Source of the DNA: CAIYTF01 sp963664845
GTDB taxonomy: Bacteria > Bacteroidota > Ignavibacteria > Ignavibacteriales > Ignavibacteriaceae
Assembly (NCBI GenBank): GCA_963664845.1
Contig: OY761615.1
Location: forward strand, 1,240,001-1,304,000
Direction of reading: 5' to 3'
Length of the DNA: 64,000 bases
A model generated the notes under the pieces. It saw only the letters and a program-made list of their open reading frames with translations. It ran no database searches and was not told where the DNA came from. How positions within the stretch are numbered: the stretch's first letter is position 1; the number at the start of each line of letters is the position of its first letter. Position numbers and translations under genes: made by a program. Of this stretch, positions 46,403 through 55,799 are shown piece by piece.

Positions 46403-48550
46403 TCACAAACAGAAGACTAAAAATCCTCCCACCCCCGCCATCCACTCCGCCGTTTCCGCCAAGCCCAGCATCGGTATAAACATAAAATTGGCCAAAACTG
46501 CACCGATCACACCGCCCAACAAATCAGCCGCATACAAAGGTGAAATCATTGCATTCTGATCTGCAGCATTTGTTGAGGCAGCCCACGCGAACAATCCCGA
46601 TGTTATGAAACCGGCAACAGCAAGCGATAAAAACGTTAATCCGAACCCGCATATATTCCCGGTTGAAAGCAGGTACCCGAACAACAGGCAGATCAGTATT
46701 GAAGAAATTATTAAAATAATTCCGGTGAGTTTGTTCCGATGTTTATTTACCATCCACGCACCAAGCGAAAGACCGGCCATAAACGCCATTAACAAAACAC
46801 CGATATTCCCGAACAGTATTCCATTTTGCATCTGGTAATTGAGAAGCAAAACCAGTTCAAGCACCATTCCCTGAAAGCCCGCCAGAAAGACTATCAGGGA
46901 TCGCCTGAAGGTCAGCCATTTTCTCCCCGCGAGTATAACCAAAACAAGTATCAGCCCGGCAATGAACTTATAAACCGGTTTCCTGAGTGTATCTGGCAAA
47001 GTAAAATTCCACAACGCGGCCTGCGGAAAGAATTTGGACAGCCATATTGCCACGGTGTACTGATAGCACACCGGCCTGATATCGGTATTCAGAATGGCAG
47101 CGCCGTCATTCAGCATTTTGTTTATTTCATCATACCGGTCGTTTGTATAGAGATACGTCACGTATTGCGGAATGACGAGTTTGTTGTTGAGGTTCCGGGA
47201 TAACAGCCTCTCAGTTAATAGTCGCGTATCAGTTGTCAACGGATCATTGGACGCAATAAAAATATTTGAAGCACCCGGCAGCACTATAACATTGGCAAAA
47301 ACAGATTTCAACGATTTATAAATACTCGCATTGCGTTTCTTCAGCACCGGGGTCCAGAAGTTTTCCGCAGAAGGAATTCTGAAACTGAAGATGCCGTTCG
47401 CATTCAGACACGATGCAATTTCCCTGAAGAATTCCACGGTATAAAACCGGCTGTTCTGCGCCGACGACGGCTCAGGCATACCTGTCAGTATCAGATCGTA
47501 CTTCAGGTTTTTGCGAAGCCATGAGCGCGGATCCATGAAGATCATATGCACCCTGGGAGAGGATAATGCCGCCTGCCGCTTAGGCGGCAAATGAGCTGTA
47601 ATAAACTCAATCATTTTGGAATTGTAATCAACATAGTCAATGGCTGAAACGGGGAGACGGTTGAGCTCTTCAACAATGCCTTTGAAACCGCCGCCCAGCA
47701 CAAGCACTTTATCCGGGTTTGACGACTGCAGCGAAGCCAACTGCACAAATTCCTCGGCATCGGTTGTTTCGGACTCATACACGAGTGCATTATCTTCAAA
47801 CACCGAGACCTGATCATCCAACGCGGCAACCGTCACCCGGCTATACGGTGTATCGGTCGATTCAACCCTCCGTCCGAATCCCGCCGACGTTATCAAATCA
47901 TCAACTGACTTGGCACAGAAAAAAGACAGGACTACCAAAAGCACCGCGATGAATCCAGCAGCAATCCGTGTCCGTTTTCTTTTGATCAGCATGAATACCG
48001 TGAGGAAACAAGCTGCGCTGCACAGAAGAGTTATTTGAAAATTCTGCATTCCGGCAAAAAGGAAAAGCGATGAGGCAGCACCGCCGGTCAGGCTGCCGAA
48101 GCATTCAACGGCATACGCCTTTGCAAGTGTGCCTCCTGCTGCAGTATACGATCTTGCACACCACTGGAAAAGCAGACCCATAACAATGCTGAATGGAAGA
48201 AGAGCCGCCGTCAAAGCGATCATCTGCCGGTCAAAGGGAAGAAAGGCGCCGGGAACACCGCCGAAAACACTGTGCAGACAGCGGATAAAAGTAAGGTCAG
48301 CCGGGAGGAGAAGCCCGGATAGAATGAACAGCATCGTTATAACCGTATAGCCGGGCACATACGTTCTTTTGCCCGCGAGCGCTCCCAGAGCCGTTCCGGT
48401 GAGCCATATACTGAACGCCAGTGCATAGAGCAGTTCGATGCCGAAAAACGCCACGTTCAGTTCACGCAGCAGAATGACCTGACCGAGCAGAGAAACAAAG
48501 CCGGTCAGGAAGAGGAACGCAACACAGTGGTTATTTGAACTCGGCTTCAC
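46403..48550 (-). CDS. Membrane-embedded spermidine-synthase-like protein
   Basis: About 715 residues. Roughly seven N-terminal membrane helices (LTGFVSLLGQVILLRELN onward) are followed by a soluble spermidine-synthase-like domain near residues 270-430 (VQLASLQSSNPDKVLVLGGGFKGIVEELN, IDYVDYNSKMIEF, IFMDPRSWLRKNLKYDLILTGMPEP). More C-terminal helices follow. The GGGFKG loop corresponds to the nucleotide/SAM-like site of the fold. The start is uncertain: GTG 48550 has AGAGG at good spacing and overlaps the upstream gene by 20 bases, while ATG 48598 would overlap by 68. It is the third gene of the AmmeMemoRadiSam operon. Substrate and direction of chemistry unknown. Confidence 0.82.
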   Translation of the reverse strand: MKPSSNNHCVAFLFLTGFVSLLGQVILLRELNVAFFGIELLYALAFSIWLTGTALGALAGKRTYVPGYTVITMLFILSGLLLPADLTFIRCLHSVFGGVPGAFLPFDRQMIALTAALLPFSIVMGLLFQWCARSYTAAGGTLAKAYAVECFGSLTGGAASSLFLFAGMQNFQITLLCSAACFLTVFMLIKRKRTRIAAGFIAVLLVVLSFFCAKSVDDLITSAGFGRRVESTDTPYSRVTVAALDDQVSVFEDNALVYESETTDAEEFVQLASLQSSNPDKVLVLGGGFKGIVEELNRLPVSAIDYVDYNSKMIEFITAHLPPKRQAALSSPRVHMIFMDPRSWLRKNLKYDLILTGMPEPSSAQNSRFYTVEFFREIASCLNANGIFSFRIPSAENFWTPVLKKRNASIYKSLKSVFANVIVLPGASNIFIASNDPLTTDTRLLTERLLSRNLNNKLVIPQYVTYLYTNDRYDEINKMLNDGAAILNTDIRPVCYQYTVAIWLSKFFPQAALWNFTLPDTLRKPVYKFIAGLILVLVILAGRKWLTFRRSLIVFLAGFQGMVLELVLLLNYQMQNGILFGNIGVLLMAFMAGLSLGAWMVNKHRNKLTGIILIISSILICLLFGYLLSTGNICGFGLTFLSLAVAGFITSGLFAWAASTNAADQNAMISPLYAADLLGGVIGAVLANFMFIPMLGLAETAEWMAGVGGFLVFCL

Positions 48551-50066
48551 TGAAAACCTCTGCCCGGAAGGTATACAGCTCGGCAGTTTTCCAGTCATTG
48601 GCTTTCAGCCCCGCCTTAAAACAAAGTTGAGTAAGAAATGTTTCTTTGTCCCACCCGGTTTCGGTTGCAACCTGCGGAAGGTAGACCGCCTGCTTCCCCT
48701 TATTCTTCAGGATAACGCCGTCGCGCCCGAGAACAATATCATCGGCGCTATTTACTTTTGCCGGCGGAGTGAGCACCGATATTTCAATTTCGGTGTGTGG
48801 CAGTTCACTCAATTCAAGCGGCTGGAACCGCGAATCGTTGAATGCAGCCGAGAGCGCCATCCGGCCTACCACGCTGAAAAGCTGGAGCTCGGAGGACATG
48901 TTGCCAATGCATCCGCGGAGTTCCCTGTTTTTTCGCAAGGTAACAAACGCTCCGCGTCTTTCTTTCATCGCGGGACTCACCTCATCCGGCAACGGAAGAG
49001 TTTCGGATTTGAGATATTGTTCAATCGATCTGCGGGCAAGTTTGAGCAACGCCTGTTTATCCTGTACAGAAAGTTCGGAAGTAGTATTCATGGGGACATC
49101 CATTTTATTCTTTGTTATCGCCGGCGTATTTGCACCGGTGTTATAGAAAGCAACTGCGCCATAGCCAACCACGCGGTCATCTGTTCCAACAAGCGTGCTG
49201 CCGGAGTTTGCATAGCTTATAACAGAAGCAAAATTGCCGCCCAGCTCCTTCACTGCGGTTATAAGCGCAAGTATGGGGGCTTCTCCACAGGCACACGTGA
49301 CCAGCGACTTTATGCCTGAGTGCAACTGCGCATCCAGCTTCTCGCTGATATCTTTTGTATTCATCGTGGCAATGATGTCAAGCGTGGTTCTGTCGGTGCT
49401 TACCGCATCTTCATATCCGGGATAGTGCGAAAGATCGGAACTTGCAACAAGAAGTGCTTTTTTGTCTTTCAAAATTTTTGCCAGCGCTTTTCCAAGTCGG
49501 GCGCAAAAGTCAGGATCGGAAGACCCCACAACGATGGGAACAATGCGGGCCCCGGGGAACAGATACTGAACGAAAGGCACCTGCACCTCAACAGAGTGTT
49601 CGGTCTCGTGCGGCCTCACGTCGGTGACAAAATCAGCATCCTCCTTGAGCAGCAGCCCGGTTATCCCGTCATCAATTGCGGCGTCTCCAAGAGGTGTTTT
49701 AAATGCGCCTTTCGGGTATACCGAAACTTTATCGAAACCTGCAGTTGTGTGGTTGGTGCCGAGAATTACCACAACATCATAGTCAAAATTCCTTGCCTGA
49801 TTAAACGCATCTGCGGCAATGCGTCCCGAATAAATATATCCTGCATGGGGAACGATGATGCCGAGCGGTTTCATCTGCTGCTGCTGTTTCACCGCATCTT
49901 CAAAAAAGTATTGCAACGCGTTCTTTAGTTTTGCCGGATCAGAAGGATAAAACTTGCCGGCAACGGCAGGCTCTCTGATTGGAGCTTCATTCATTTGTCC
50001 CCGGCAGTTTGCAAAGCAACAGCAAATAAGGACGAGGATCAGATTTCCGACAGTCACTTGTTTCAT
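48531..50066 (-). CDS. AmmeMemoRadiSam system B-A fusion (MEMO1-like + AMMECR1-like), with export signal
   Basis: 511 residues from ATG 50066, which has GGGAG upstream and overlaps the previous stop (ATGA). A hydrophobic leader LILVLICCCFANC ends in cysteines and resembles a signal or lipoprotein peptide. Residues about 30-305 are a MEMO domain with its metal-ligand residues: IIVPHAGYIYSG, GTNHTT and CACGEAPI. Residues about 335-505 are an AMMECR1 domain with the signature RELRGCIGNMSS. The two families are separate proteins in many genomes and fused here. Their joint function with the radical SAM partner is unknown. Confidence 0.92.
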   Translation of the reverse strand: MKQVTVGNLILVLICCCFANCRGQMNEAPIREPAVAGKFYPSDPAKLKNALQYFFEDAVKQQQQMKPLGIIVPHAGYIYSGRIAADAFNQARNFDYDVVVILGTNHTTAGFDKVSVYPKGAFKTPLGDAAIDDGITGLLLKEDADFVTDVRPHETEHSVEVQVPFVQYLFPGARIVPIVVGSSDPDFCARLGKALAKILKDKKALLVASSDLSHYPGYEDAVSTDRTTLDIIATMNTKDISEKLDAQLHSGIKSLVTCACGEAPILALITAVKELGGNFASVISYANSGSTLVGTDDRVVGYGAVAFYNTGANTPAITKNKMDVPMNTTSELSVQDKQALLKLARRSIEQYLKSETLPLPDEVSPAMKERRGAFVTLRKNRELRGCIGNMSSELQLFSVVGRMALSAAFNDSRFQPLELSELPHTEIEISVLTPPAKVNSADDIVLGRDGVILKNKGKQAVYLPQVATETGWDKETFLTQLCFKAGLKANDWKTAELYTFRAEVFSEAEFK

Positions 50067-51310
50067 TTCCACACTCCCGCGATTGGTGAACCGCAATAGG
50101 CGCACCTGCCTTTTATAACATTATTTTCAGTAACGAAAAAGCCGCTCCTGTTTATTATTGTTTTCTTACAGCCGGGGCAATACGTGTTATTCCCTTCATG
50201 CCCCGGGACGTTCCCCACAAATGCATAGTGTATTCCTTTGCTCATGGCAATATCCCGTGCCCGCTCCAGAACGGCTACCGGTGTTGGCGGAAGGTTCAGC
50301 AATTTATAATCCGGATGGAACCGGGTGAAATGAATGGGCACATCATACCCTACTTCATTCACAATCCAGTCCGCAAGGCCGGACATCATTTTATCGGAGT
50401 CATTCAGCGTGGGGACCACGAGGTTCACTATCTCAAGATGCGTTTTCGTTTTCCCTATCTGTTTGATGGTACGGAGAACGGGACTCAGCGAGGCATTGCA
50501 GACATTCTTATAGAAGTCCTCACTGTAGCCTTTCAGGTCAATTTTAATCGCATCCAGAACAGTGCACAATTCCTTCAGCGGATCGGGATTCATGAACCCG
50601 CAGCTTACGAGTACCGATTTCATGTTTTGCTTTTTTGCCTGTTGGGCTGTATCGATCATATACTCAAAAAAAGTTGTCGGCTCGTTGTAGGTGAAAGCAA
50701 TTATGGGTGCATTTTTTTGTTTTGCATTGGCCGCTATTTCTGCCGGAGAAGTGTATCGCACCGGGGTGTCTTCGGGATTGGCCTGCGATATCTCCCAGTT
50801 CTGGCAGAACTTGCAGGAAAGCGGACACCCTGCCGTACCAAGGGAATAAGCCATGGAACCGGGCATGAAGTGATAGAATGGTTTCTTTTCAATCGGATCG
50901 ATGTGTATGGCAATAGGTCTGCCATATACAAGCGAGTGCATCTCACCGTTTACATTTATTCTTCCGCGGCACTTGCCGTGTTCGTTCTCCTTAAGTAAAC
51001 ATCCCTGCGCACAGAGCAGGCATTTAATGAGCTTTTCTTTATGTGAGTGTGTTTTTGAAGTGAGTTCTTTTGGAGCGTGACAGGACAGACAGTTTGCATT
51101 TTTTGCTGCTGTTGATGTCCAATACCTGGCCAACGGGGCATTTTTGTAAAGCTCAGCTTTGAAATCATCACTCACCCTTGCGTTGATATACTCAAGCAGT
51201 TTTTCAGCACCGGATGCTTTGGACAGAAGAAGAGCGGAACCGCCGAGGACAATTCCATATTTTGAAAGCGAAGAGATAAAACGCCGGCGTGACAGAAAAT
51301 TATCAGACAT
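50063..51310 (-). CDS. AmmeMemoRadiSam system radical SAM enzyme with Tat-like signal and CxxCH motif
   Basis: 415 residues. Residues 7-11 are SRRRF, followed by a hydrophobic helix (YGIVLGGSALLLSKASGA), a twin-arginine-type signal. NANCLSCH at 71-78 is a c-type haem-like CxxCH. The family cysteines CLLCAQGC (97-104) and Cys114 follow. GCPLSCKFCQNW (C162, C166, C169) is the radical SAM Cx3Cx2C cluster site, preceded by the DPIEKKPFYHFMPGS typical of AmmeMemoRadiSam enzymes. Two C-terminal CxxC pairs (CPGC, CAYC) look like a zinc or rubredoxin-type knuckle. It is the first gene of a three-gene overlapping operon. Confidence 0.92.
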   Translation of the reverse strand: MSDNFLSRRRFISSLSKYGIVLGGSALLLSKASGAEKLLEYINARVSDDFKAELYKNAPLARYWTSTAAKNANCLSCHAPKELTSKTHSHKEKLIKCLLCAQGCLLKENEHGKCRGRINVNGEMHSLVYGRPIAIHIDPIEKKPFYHFMPGSMAYSLGTAGCPLSCKFCQNWEISQANPEDTPVRYTSPAEIAANAKQKNAPIIAFTYNEPTTFFEYMIDTAQQAKKQNMKSVLVSCGFMNPDPLKELCTVLDAIKIDLKGYSEDFYKNVCNASLSPVLRTIKQIGKTKTHLEIVNLVVPTLNDSDKMMSGLADWIVNEVGYDVPIHFTRFHPDYKLLNLPPTPVAVLERARDIAMSKGIHYAFVGNVPGHEGNNTYCPGCKKTIINRSGFFVTENNVIKGRCAYCGSPIAGVWK

Positions 51311-51909
51311 GTTACTGCATCATAAATTTTTCTTTTGCAATAATAACCAAATCCAGCGCTATTATCAATGGGAACAGGGCAGCCCCGCGGCGGCTCATAT
51401 TCAATATGGTTTTTGCGTCTCCATCCGGATGCCATTCCGAAATTTGAAAAAATTTAGAGACAGGGTTCATATCGCAGAAAATCATATGCAATCACAAACG
51501 GATTGTATATTCATTTTTCTCTATTTGCTGCCAATGTGAAGCTGTCTCAAAAGAATCGAATGCACGCGCCCCGCGGAGCGGGATACCGTTGGGAGATGAC
51601 ACGGATTGGAATGGATTTCCGCGGATAGAAATTCAAAATTTGGTTTAAAAGACATTCTCGCTCCTTTTTTCTTTAATTGCTACCAATGTATAAACACTAA
51701 ACGGGTTTGGGCATCATTTATACACGGTTGTGTATCTTATAATTCATTTCAACCTCACTAAAAATCCCGTAGGGATTTTACATTGGTAGAATTACAAACA
51801 AAAACCAAATAGCCCAACTCCGTCAGGAGTTGTATTGAGCCCACCCCAATTCCGAATGTATAGGACAGATAATCCTAAGACAGCCGGTATGTCTTACCGA
51901 TTAGCTCTA
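51311..51909. repeat. Intergenic region with dispersed repeats
   Basis: 51538-51660 holds a second copy of the element at 1063-1166; the part 51595-51641 is nearly identical to 1099-1145, but the right terminal repeat has decayed. Further on, AAAATCCCGTAGGGATTTT (51763-51781) and AACTCCGTCAGGAGTT (51820-51835) form small hairpins of the kind repeated between Bacteroidota genes. No gene supported. Confidence 0.6.
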
Positions 51910-52278
51910 TCACTTCACCAGCATCAGCTTCTTCACCACCCGTGAATTGTTCATCTTCAACTCATAAAAATAAACTCCCGAGGCTAGGCTGCCCGCATTC
52001 CATTGCAAGCTGTGAGTGCCGCCCGGTTTTTCACCGTTAAACAATTCGGTGACTTTTTGCCCGAGCTGGTTGTAAACGCTGATACTGACCTTTGAACGTT
52101 CCGCCATGGAATATAAAATTGTTGTAGACGGATTAAACGGGTTGGGATAATTCTGCTCCAGGGAAAAGCTTATGGACTTTGGATTATTCCCAGCATCAAC
52201 ACCTGCTATAATAAGTAAACCCGCAACATTTTCACTAAGAGCATATTTAAATGCGACGGAATAAATCTTATTATTCAC
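51910..52278 (-). pseudogene. Orphan T9SS type A sorting domain, gene remnant
   Basis: 122 residues from a GTG start. About 38 residues (VNNKIYSVAFKYALSENVAGLL) precede a complete T9SS C-terminal domain, FSLEQNYPNPFNPSTTILYSM to VVKKLMLVK. It closely resembles the sorting domains of the two propeller proteins. There is no signal peptide and no cargo domain, so it could not be exported. It is most likely the 3' end of a deleted gene; the repeats on its downstream side fit a past rearrangement. Confidence 0.65.
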
Positions 52279-52487
52279 CTATTCGCGATCTTTTCAGGTT
52301 GTTCCTGTCAGCCAAATTTATCCCCACAAGAACTGCTGTTTTGCACTTCTGAAAATCAGCAAACTCATTTACCGCCGTATTTTAGACGATTCCGGATAAA
52401 GGCCCGGTAAAATTGCACATGTTTCCTATTGTAAGAAAATAGCCATCTACGGTTTCACCGGGGAAAACCACAAACAAAAAATATATT

Positions 52488-52516
52488 TTGCACTTTAATC
52501 AACATATCACTATATT
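52488..52516 (+). promoter_or_regulatory. Promoter of the TetR gene
   Basis: TTGCAC (52488-52493) and TATATT (52511-52516) with a 17-base spacer. The palindromic TetR operator begins two bases after the -10 box. Confidence 0.65.
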
Positions 52517-52517
52517 T

Positions 52518-52536
52518 AATCTAACAATGTTAGATT
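52518..52536. promoter_or_regulatory. TetR operator 1 (palindrome)
   Basis: AATCTAAC-AAT-GTTAGATT is a perfect 8-base inverted repeat lying at the transcription start of the TetR gene. Related sites occur at 53149-53169 and 53334-53354, before the efflux genes. Confidence 0.75.
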
Positions 52537-52552
52537 ATTTAACAGGCAGGCA

Positions 52553-53134
52553 ATGAGCCACATAGACAGACGATTACGCGAAAAAGAAGAAGTCAGGCAG
52601 AGCATCCTCGATGCCGCAATAAAAATTGCCGGCAAAGATGGCTGGCAGAGCGTCACTATTCGCAAGATCGCAGATGAGATCCAATATACTCCCCCGATTG
52701 TATATGAACACTTTGAAAATAAAGACGACCTCATCAGAGAACTGATTTATTTGGGATTCCGTAAACTCAACCAGGAGATCATAAAAGTCAAAGACAGCGA
52801 AAGCGACTCAAGGAAACTGTTACTCATCATTTCGGGTATTCATTGGGATTTCGCATTTGCGAATTTTGAACTGTATAAGTTGATGTTCAGTCCCGAGCGA
52901 CCCACACCCAATGCAGAAATGATTTTTAACCTCACTTTTATTAAAGATTTGTTTTTAAACCTTGCGAAGGGTGATTTTGAGCTGATGCACGAGCTCATTT
53001 TTAACTGGATTTGCCTGAGTGAAGGTGCGATTGGAATAAGTATGAAAGTTGCTCCACCGCCGGAGTTCGCTAACGTGAATCCACGCGAACTTTTTCTCAA
53101 ATTAGTTGTACGTTTTATTAATAGTTTGGAATAA
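52553..53134 (+). CDS. TetR-family transcriptional regulator
   Basis: 193 residues. The N-terminal TetR HTH is KEEVRQSILDAAIKIAGKDGWQSVTIRKIADEIQYTPPIVYEHFENKDDLIRELIYLGF. The C-terminal helical domain binds an unknown ligand. It precedes a tripartite RND efflux operon on the same strand, and a palindrome overlaps its own promoter with two variants in front of the efflux genes. It probably represses both itself and the pump, and is released by a pump substrate. Confidence 0.94.
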   Translation: MSHIDRRLREKEEVRQSILDAAIKIAGKDGWQSVTIRKIADEIQYTPPIVYEHFENKDDLIRELIYLGFRKLNQEIIKVKDSESDSRKLLLIISGIHWDFAFANFELYKLMFSPERPTPNAEMIFNLTFIKDLFLNLAKGDFELMHELIFNWICLSEGAIGISMKVAPPPEFANVNPRELFLKLVVRFINSLE

Positions 53135-53148
53135 TTTTTTTGTCTGGT

Positions 53149-53354
53149 TGTCTAACTAAGTAAGATATTATAACAACCGTAAGAAAACATTTTTTATATG
53201 CACATATTTTTATCATTTATAGTTTTACTGCATAATTTGCCTGACGGGGCTTGCAGGAAAATGAGTTTTCTGAATATCAGGGAAATTGCCTTTACCAATA
53301 CCCTGAATGAACAAAGGTATTTTTTTTTCTTTTAATCTAACAAAGTAAGATATT
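53149..53354. promoter_or_regulatory. TetR operator variants before the efflux operon
   Basis: GTCTAACTAAGTAAGATAT (about 53150-53168) and AATCTAACAAAGTAAGATAT (53334-53353) share the left half TCTAAC with operator 1 and keep a looser right half. The second lies 27 bases before the TolC-like start codon, where a bound repressor would block transcription. Confidence 0.6.
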
Positions 53355-53380
53355 TTTAACATCAATAGAAACACAGCTGT

Positions 53381-54733
53381 ATGAAAAAAATCAAAATCAC
53401 TGTTCTCACGATGCTGCTGATCTCTCTTTCAGTGTTCGCGCAAACTTACTCACTGAAACAGTGCATTGCCTATGCTAAGCAAAACTATGGCAGCGTCAAA
53501 ATTGCCAATTTGAACTATGAGGTGAGTAAAAAACAGGTGAAAGAACAAATCGGCACGGCATTGCCGCAAATCGAGCTAAATGGCACCTTGGATGATAACC
53601 TCAAGATAAGCACGCAACTTATGCCCGGTGAACTTTTCGGGCAACCGGGAACCATGGTCGGACTGAAGATGGGAACACAGTATAATGCTGCCGGTTGGAT
53701 ATCCCTCTCACAAAAAATATTTGATCCTTCCTTCTGGGTGGCGCTTAAAGCAGTAAAACTGAGCGAGACTTATTATAAACAATATGTCAGCAAATCTGAA
53801 GAACAAACATACTTCGATGTCAGCACGGTTTTTTATAAGGCACTGGTTGCTCAAAAAAAACTGGCTAATTACCGCGCAATGCTCGCTGCCTCGGAACAAA
53901 CATTGAAAGCAACAGAATTGCGACAGAAAAACGGCGTCGCAAAAAAAATCGATGTCGATAAGATCAAGGTCAGCTTCAATAATACAAGGGCCCAGTTGGA
54001 GGAAGCTGAATTGAACTATGGCCAGGAACTCAATAATCTGAAATATGCCATGGGTATGCCGTTGGAAACGGCTCTGGTGCCGGCAGACTCCCTGTTCGAT
54101 TCAATTCCCCAAACAACTCCGGAAAAACTCAGCATTTATCAGCTTCAATTTGAAAACCGAATTGATTATCAAATTCAGAAAACAAATCTTGCCATTCAGG
54201 AAGTAAGCCGGGAAAACAATCTTGCTTCTTACCTCCCGACACTTTCTCTTTCGGCAAATTACAAATACCAGGGAATGCGCCCTGAGTTTAACTTCTTTCA
54301 GGCGAATAAAGACTGGTTTGCCAGTTCAACCCTCGGGCTGACCCTGAAGATCCCCATCTTCTCCGGCTTCTCACGTCTGGCAAAAGTTGAAGAATCGGAT
54401 CTCAACATTCAGATAGCAAAAGAAAACCTAAGCATGTCCGAACAATCCATTAAAGTGGATGTTTCCAACGCCGAGATGCAATATTCCAACGCCTTGCGGA
54501 ATATCCAATATGAGAAGGAGAACCTCGAACTGGCAGAGAGCGTTTATAAAAACGCACAACTTGACTTTTCACAGGGAGCGGGCTCTTCACTGGATGTGGT
54601 CCAATCCGAAAGTTCGCTGCGCGAAGCTCAAAACAGTTACAGTTCAAGGCTTTTAACGCTTTCCATCGCCAGACTTAGTCTGGAAAAAGCAAATGGATCA
54701 CTAATTACTTTTATCAATAATCTCAAATACTAA
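53381..54733 (+). CDS. TolC-family outer-membrane efflux protein
   Basis: 450 residues with a signal peptide (LTMLLISLSVFAQ). It carries the paired OEP repeats with long coiled-coil segments: YSLKQCIAYAKQNYGSVKIANLNYEV near the start, KKIDVDKIKVSFNNTRAQLEEAELNYGQEL in the middle and NLELAESVYKNAQLDFSQGAGSSLDVVQSESSLREAQNSY near the end. It forms the outer-membrane channel of the tripartite pump encoded by the next two genes; the adaptor start lies one base after this stop. Confidence 0.94.
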   Translation: MKKIKITVLTMLLISLSVFAQTYSLKQCIAYAKQNYGSVKIANLNYEVSKKQVKEQIGTALPQIELNGTLDDNLKISTQLMPGELFGQPGTMVGLKMGTQYNAAGWISLSQKIFDPSFWVALKAVKLSETYYKQYVSKSEEQTYFDVSTVFYKALVAQKKLANYRAMLAASEQTLKATELRQKNGVAKKIDVDKIKVSFNNTRAQLEEAELNYGQELNNLKYAMGMPLETALVPADSLFDSIPQTTPEKLSIYQLQFENRIDYQIQKTNLAIQEVSRENNLASYLPTLSLSANYKYQGMRPEFNFFQANKDWFASSTLGLTLKIPIFSGFSRLAKVEESDLNIQIAKENLSMSEQSIKVDVSNAEMQYSNALRNIQYEKENLELAESVYKNAQLDFSQGAGSSLDVVQSESSLREAQNSYSSRLLTLSIARLSLEKANGSLITFINNLKY

Positions 54734-54734
54734 A

Positions 54735-55790
54735 ATGAAAAAAACAATCATTCTAATTGTCGTTTTGACCGTAATGGCGCTGGCCGCATGGCAGCTTAAC
54801 CGTGTCCACGCCCGGAATACGGTTCAGTCAGAGAATATCTCGCTCAATGAAGCAGCGGTAACAACTGCCGGCGTTATCCGGAAGCCGGTAAAAATTGAAC
54901 TTGACCTTACCGGCAGCGTCTCCCCTGTCAAAGAACTTGATATACCCGCCGAAACTCAGGGTAAGATCGTATCACTGAACTGTGCACTGGGAATGCCGGT
55001 TCAAAAAGGCACCGTCATCGCCTTGATAGATGATAAAATTAAAAAAATTACGGTCGCCTCGGCAAAAGTTGATGCTGAAAAAGCCCGTAAAGATTTCGAA
55101 CGCACTGAAAATCTTTATAAGGGCGGAACCTCTTCAGCTCAGGAATATGATAATGCAAATTCGGCTTATGAAAACGCGAAGAACAAACTTGAAGAAGCGG
55201 AGAAACAATTAGCTTATACGAAAATAACCAGTTCTATCGCGGGCACTATCACGAAAAAAAACATTGAAGAAGGGACGTATGTTAATCCCGGAACCACCAT
55301 TGCGACCGTTGTCGATATCTCCCGGCTGAAAGCGAAGCTGAATGTTTCAGAAGCGAATGTCTATTATCTTAAAACCGGCAGCATTGTTAAACTATCTACT
55401 CCCGTATATCCCGGCACAGAGTTCACTGCCACCATTTCTTATATCAGTCCAAGCGGCGACGATGCCCACAACTATCAGGTTGAACTTGAAATGGCAAACA
55501 GCACCAAAACTCCACTGAAAGCCGGAACCTTTGTTACGGCACATATCGCAATTGATCCGCAACGGGAAGGGCTGTTCATTCCCCGTGAAGCGTTGCAGGG
55601 AAGCGCCAAGAAAGCGCAGGTATATGTAGTGGAAAACGGGAAAGCCAGACTTAAAGACATAGTAATAGGGAGCCAGGGGAACGAATACCTTGAAGTGCTT
55701 TCCGGCTTGCAGGAAAGCGACAAAATTGTTGTCAGCGGTCAGGTAAATCTGACTGATAATAAATCAATTAAAATTATTAATCAAAACTAA
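54735..55790 (+). CDS. RND efflux periplasmic adaptor (membrane fusion protein)
   Basis: 351 residues with an N-terminal membrane anchor or signal (TIILIVVLTVMALAAWQL). The lipoyl-like half motifs (IPAETQGKIVSLNCALGMPVQKGTVIALID and ITSSIAGTITKKNIEEGTYVNPGTTIATVVD) flank a coiled-coil hairpin of about 60 residues. A beta-barrel and the membrane-proximal domain follow (VYVVENGKARLKDIVIGSQGNEYLEVLSGLQESDKIVVSG). It links the TolC-like channel to the RND pump encoded nine bases downstream. Confidence 0.95.
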   Translation: MKKTIILIVVLTVMALAAWQLNRVHARNTVQSENISLNEAAVTTAGVIRKPVKIELDLTGSVSPVKELDIPAETQGKIVSLNCALGMPVQKGTVIALIDDKIKKITVASAKVDAEKARKDFERTENLYKGGTSSAQEYDNANSAYENAKNKLEEAEKQLAYTKITSSIAGTITKKNIEEGTYVNPGTTIATVVDISRLKAKLNVSEANVYYLKTGSIVKLSTPVYPGTEFTATISYISPSGDDAHNYQVELEMANSTKTPLKAGTFVTAHIAIDPQREGLFIPREALQGSAKKAQVYVVENGKARLKDIVIGSQGNEYLEVLSGLQESDKIVVSGQVNLTDNKSIKIINQN

Positions 55791-55799
55791 GAATCAGCA

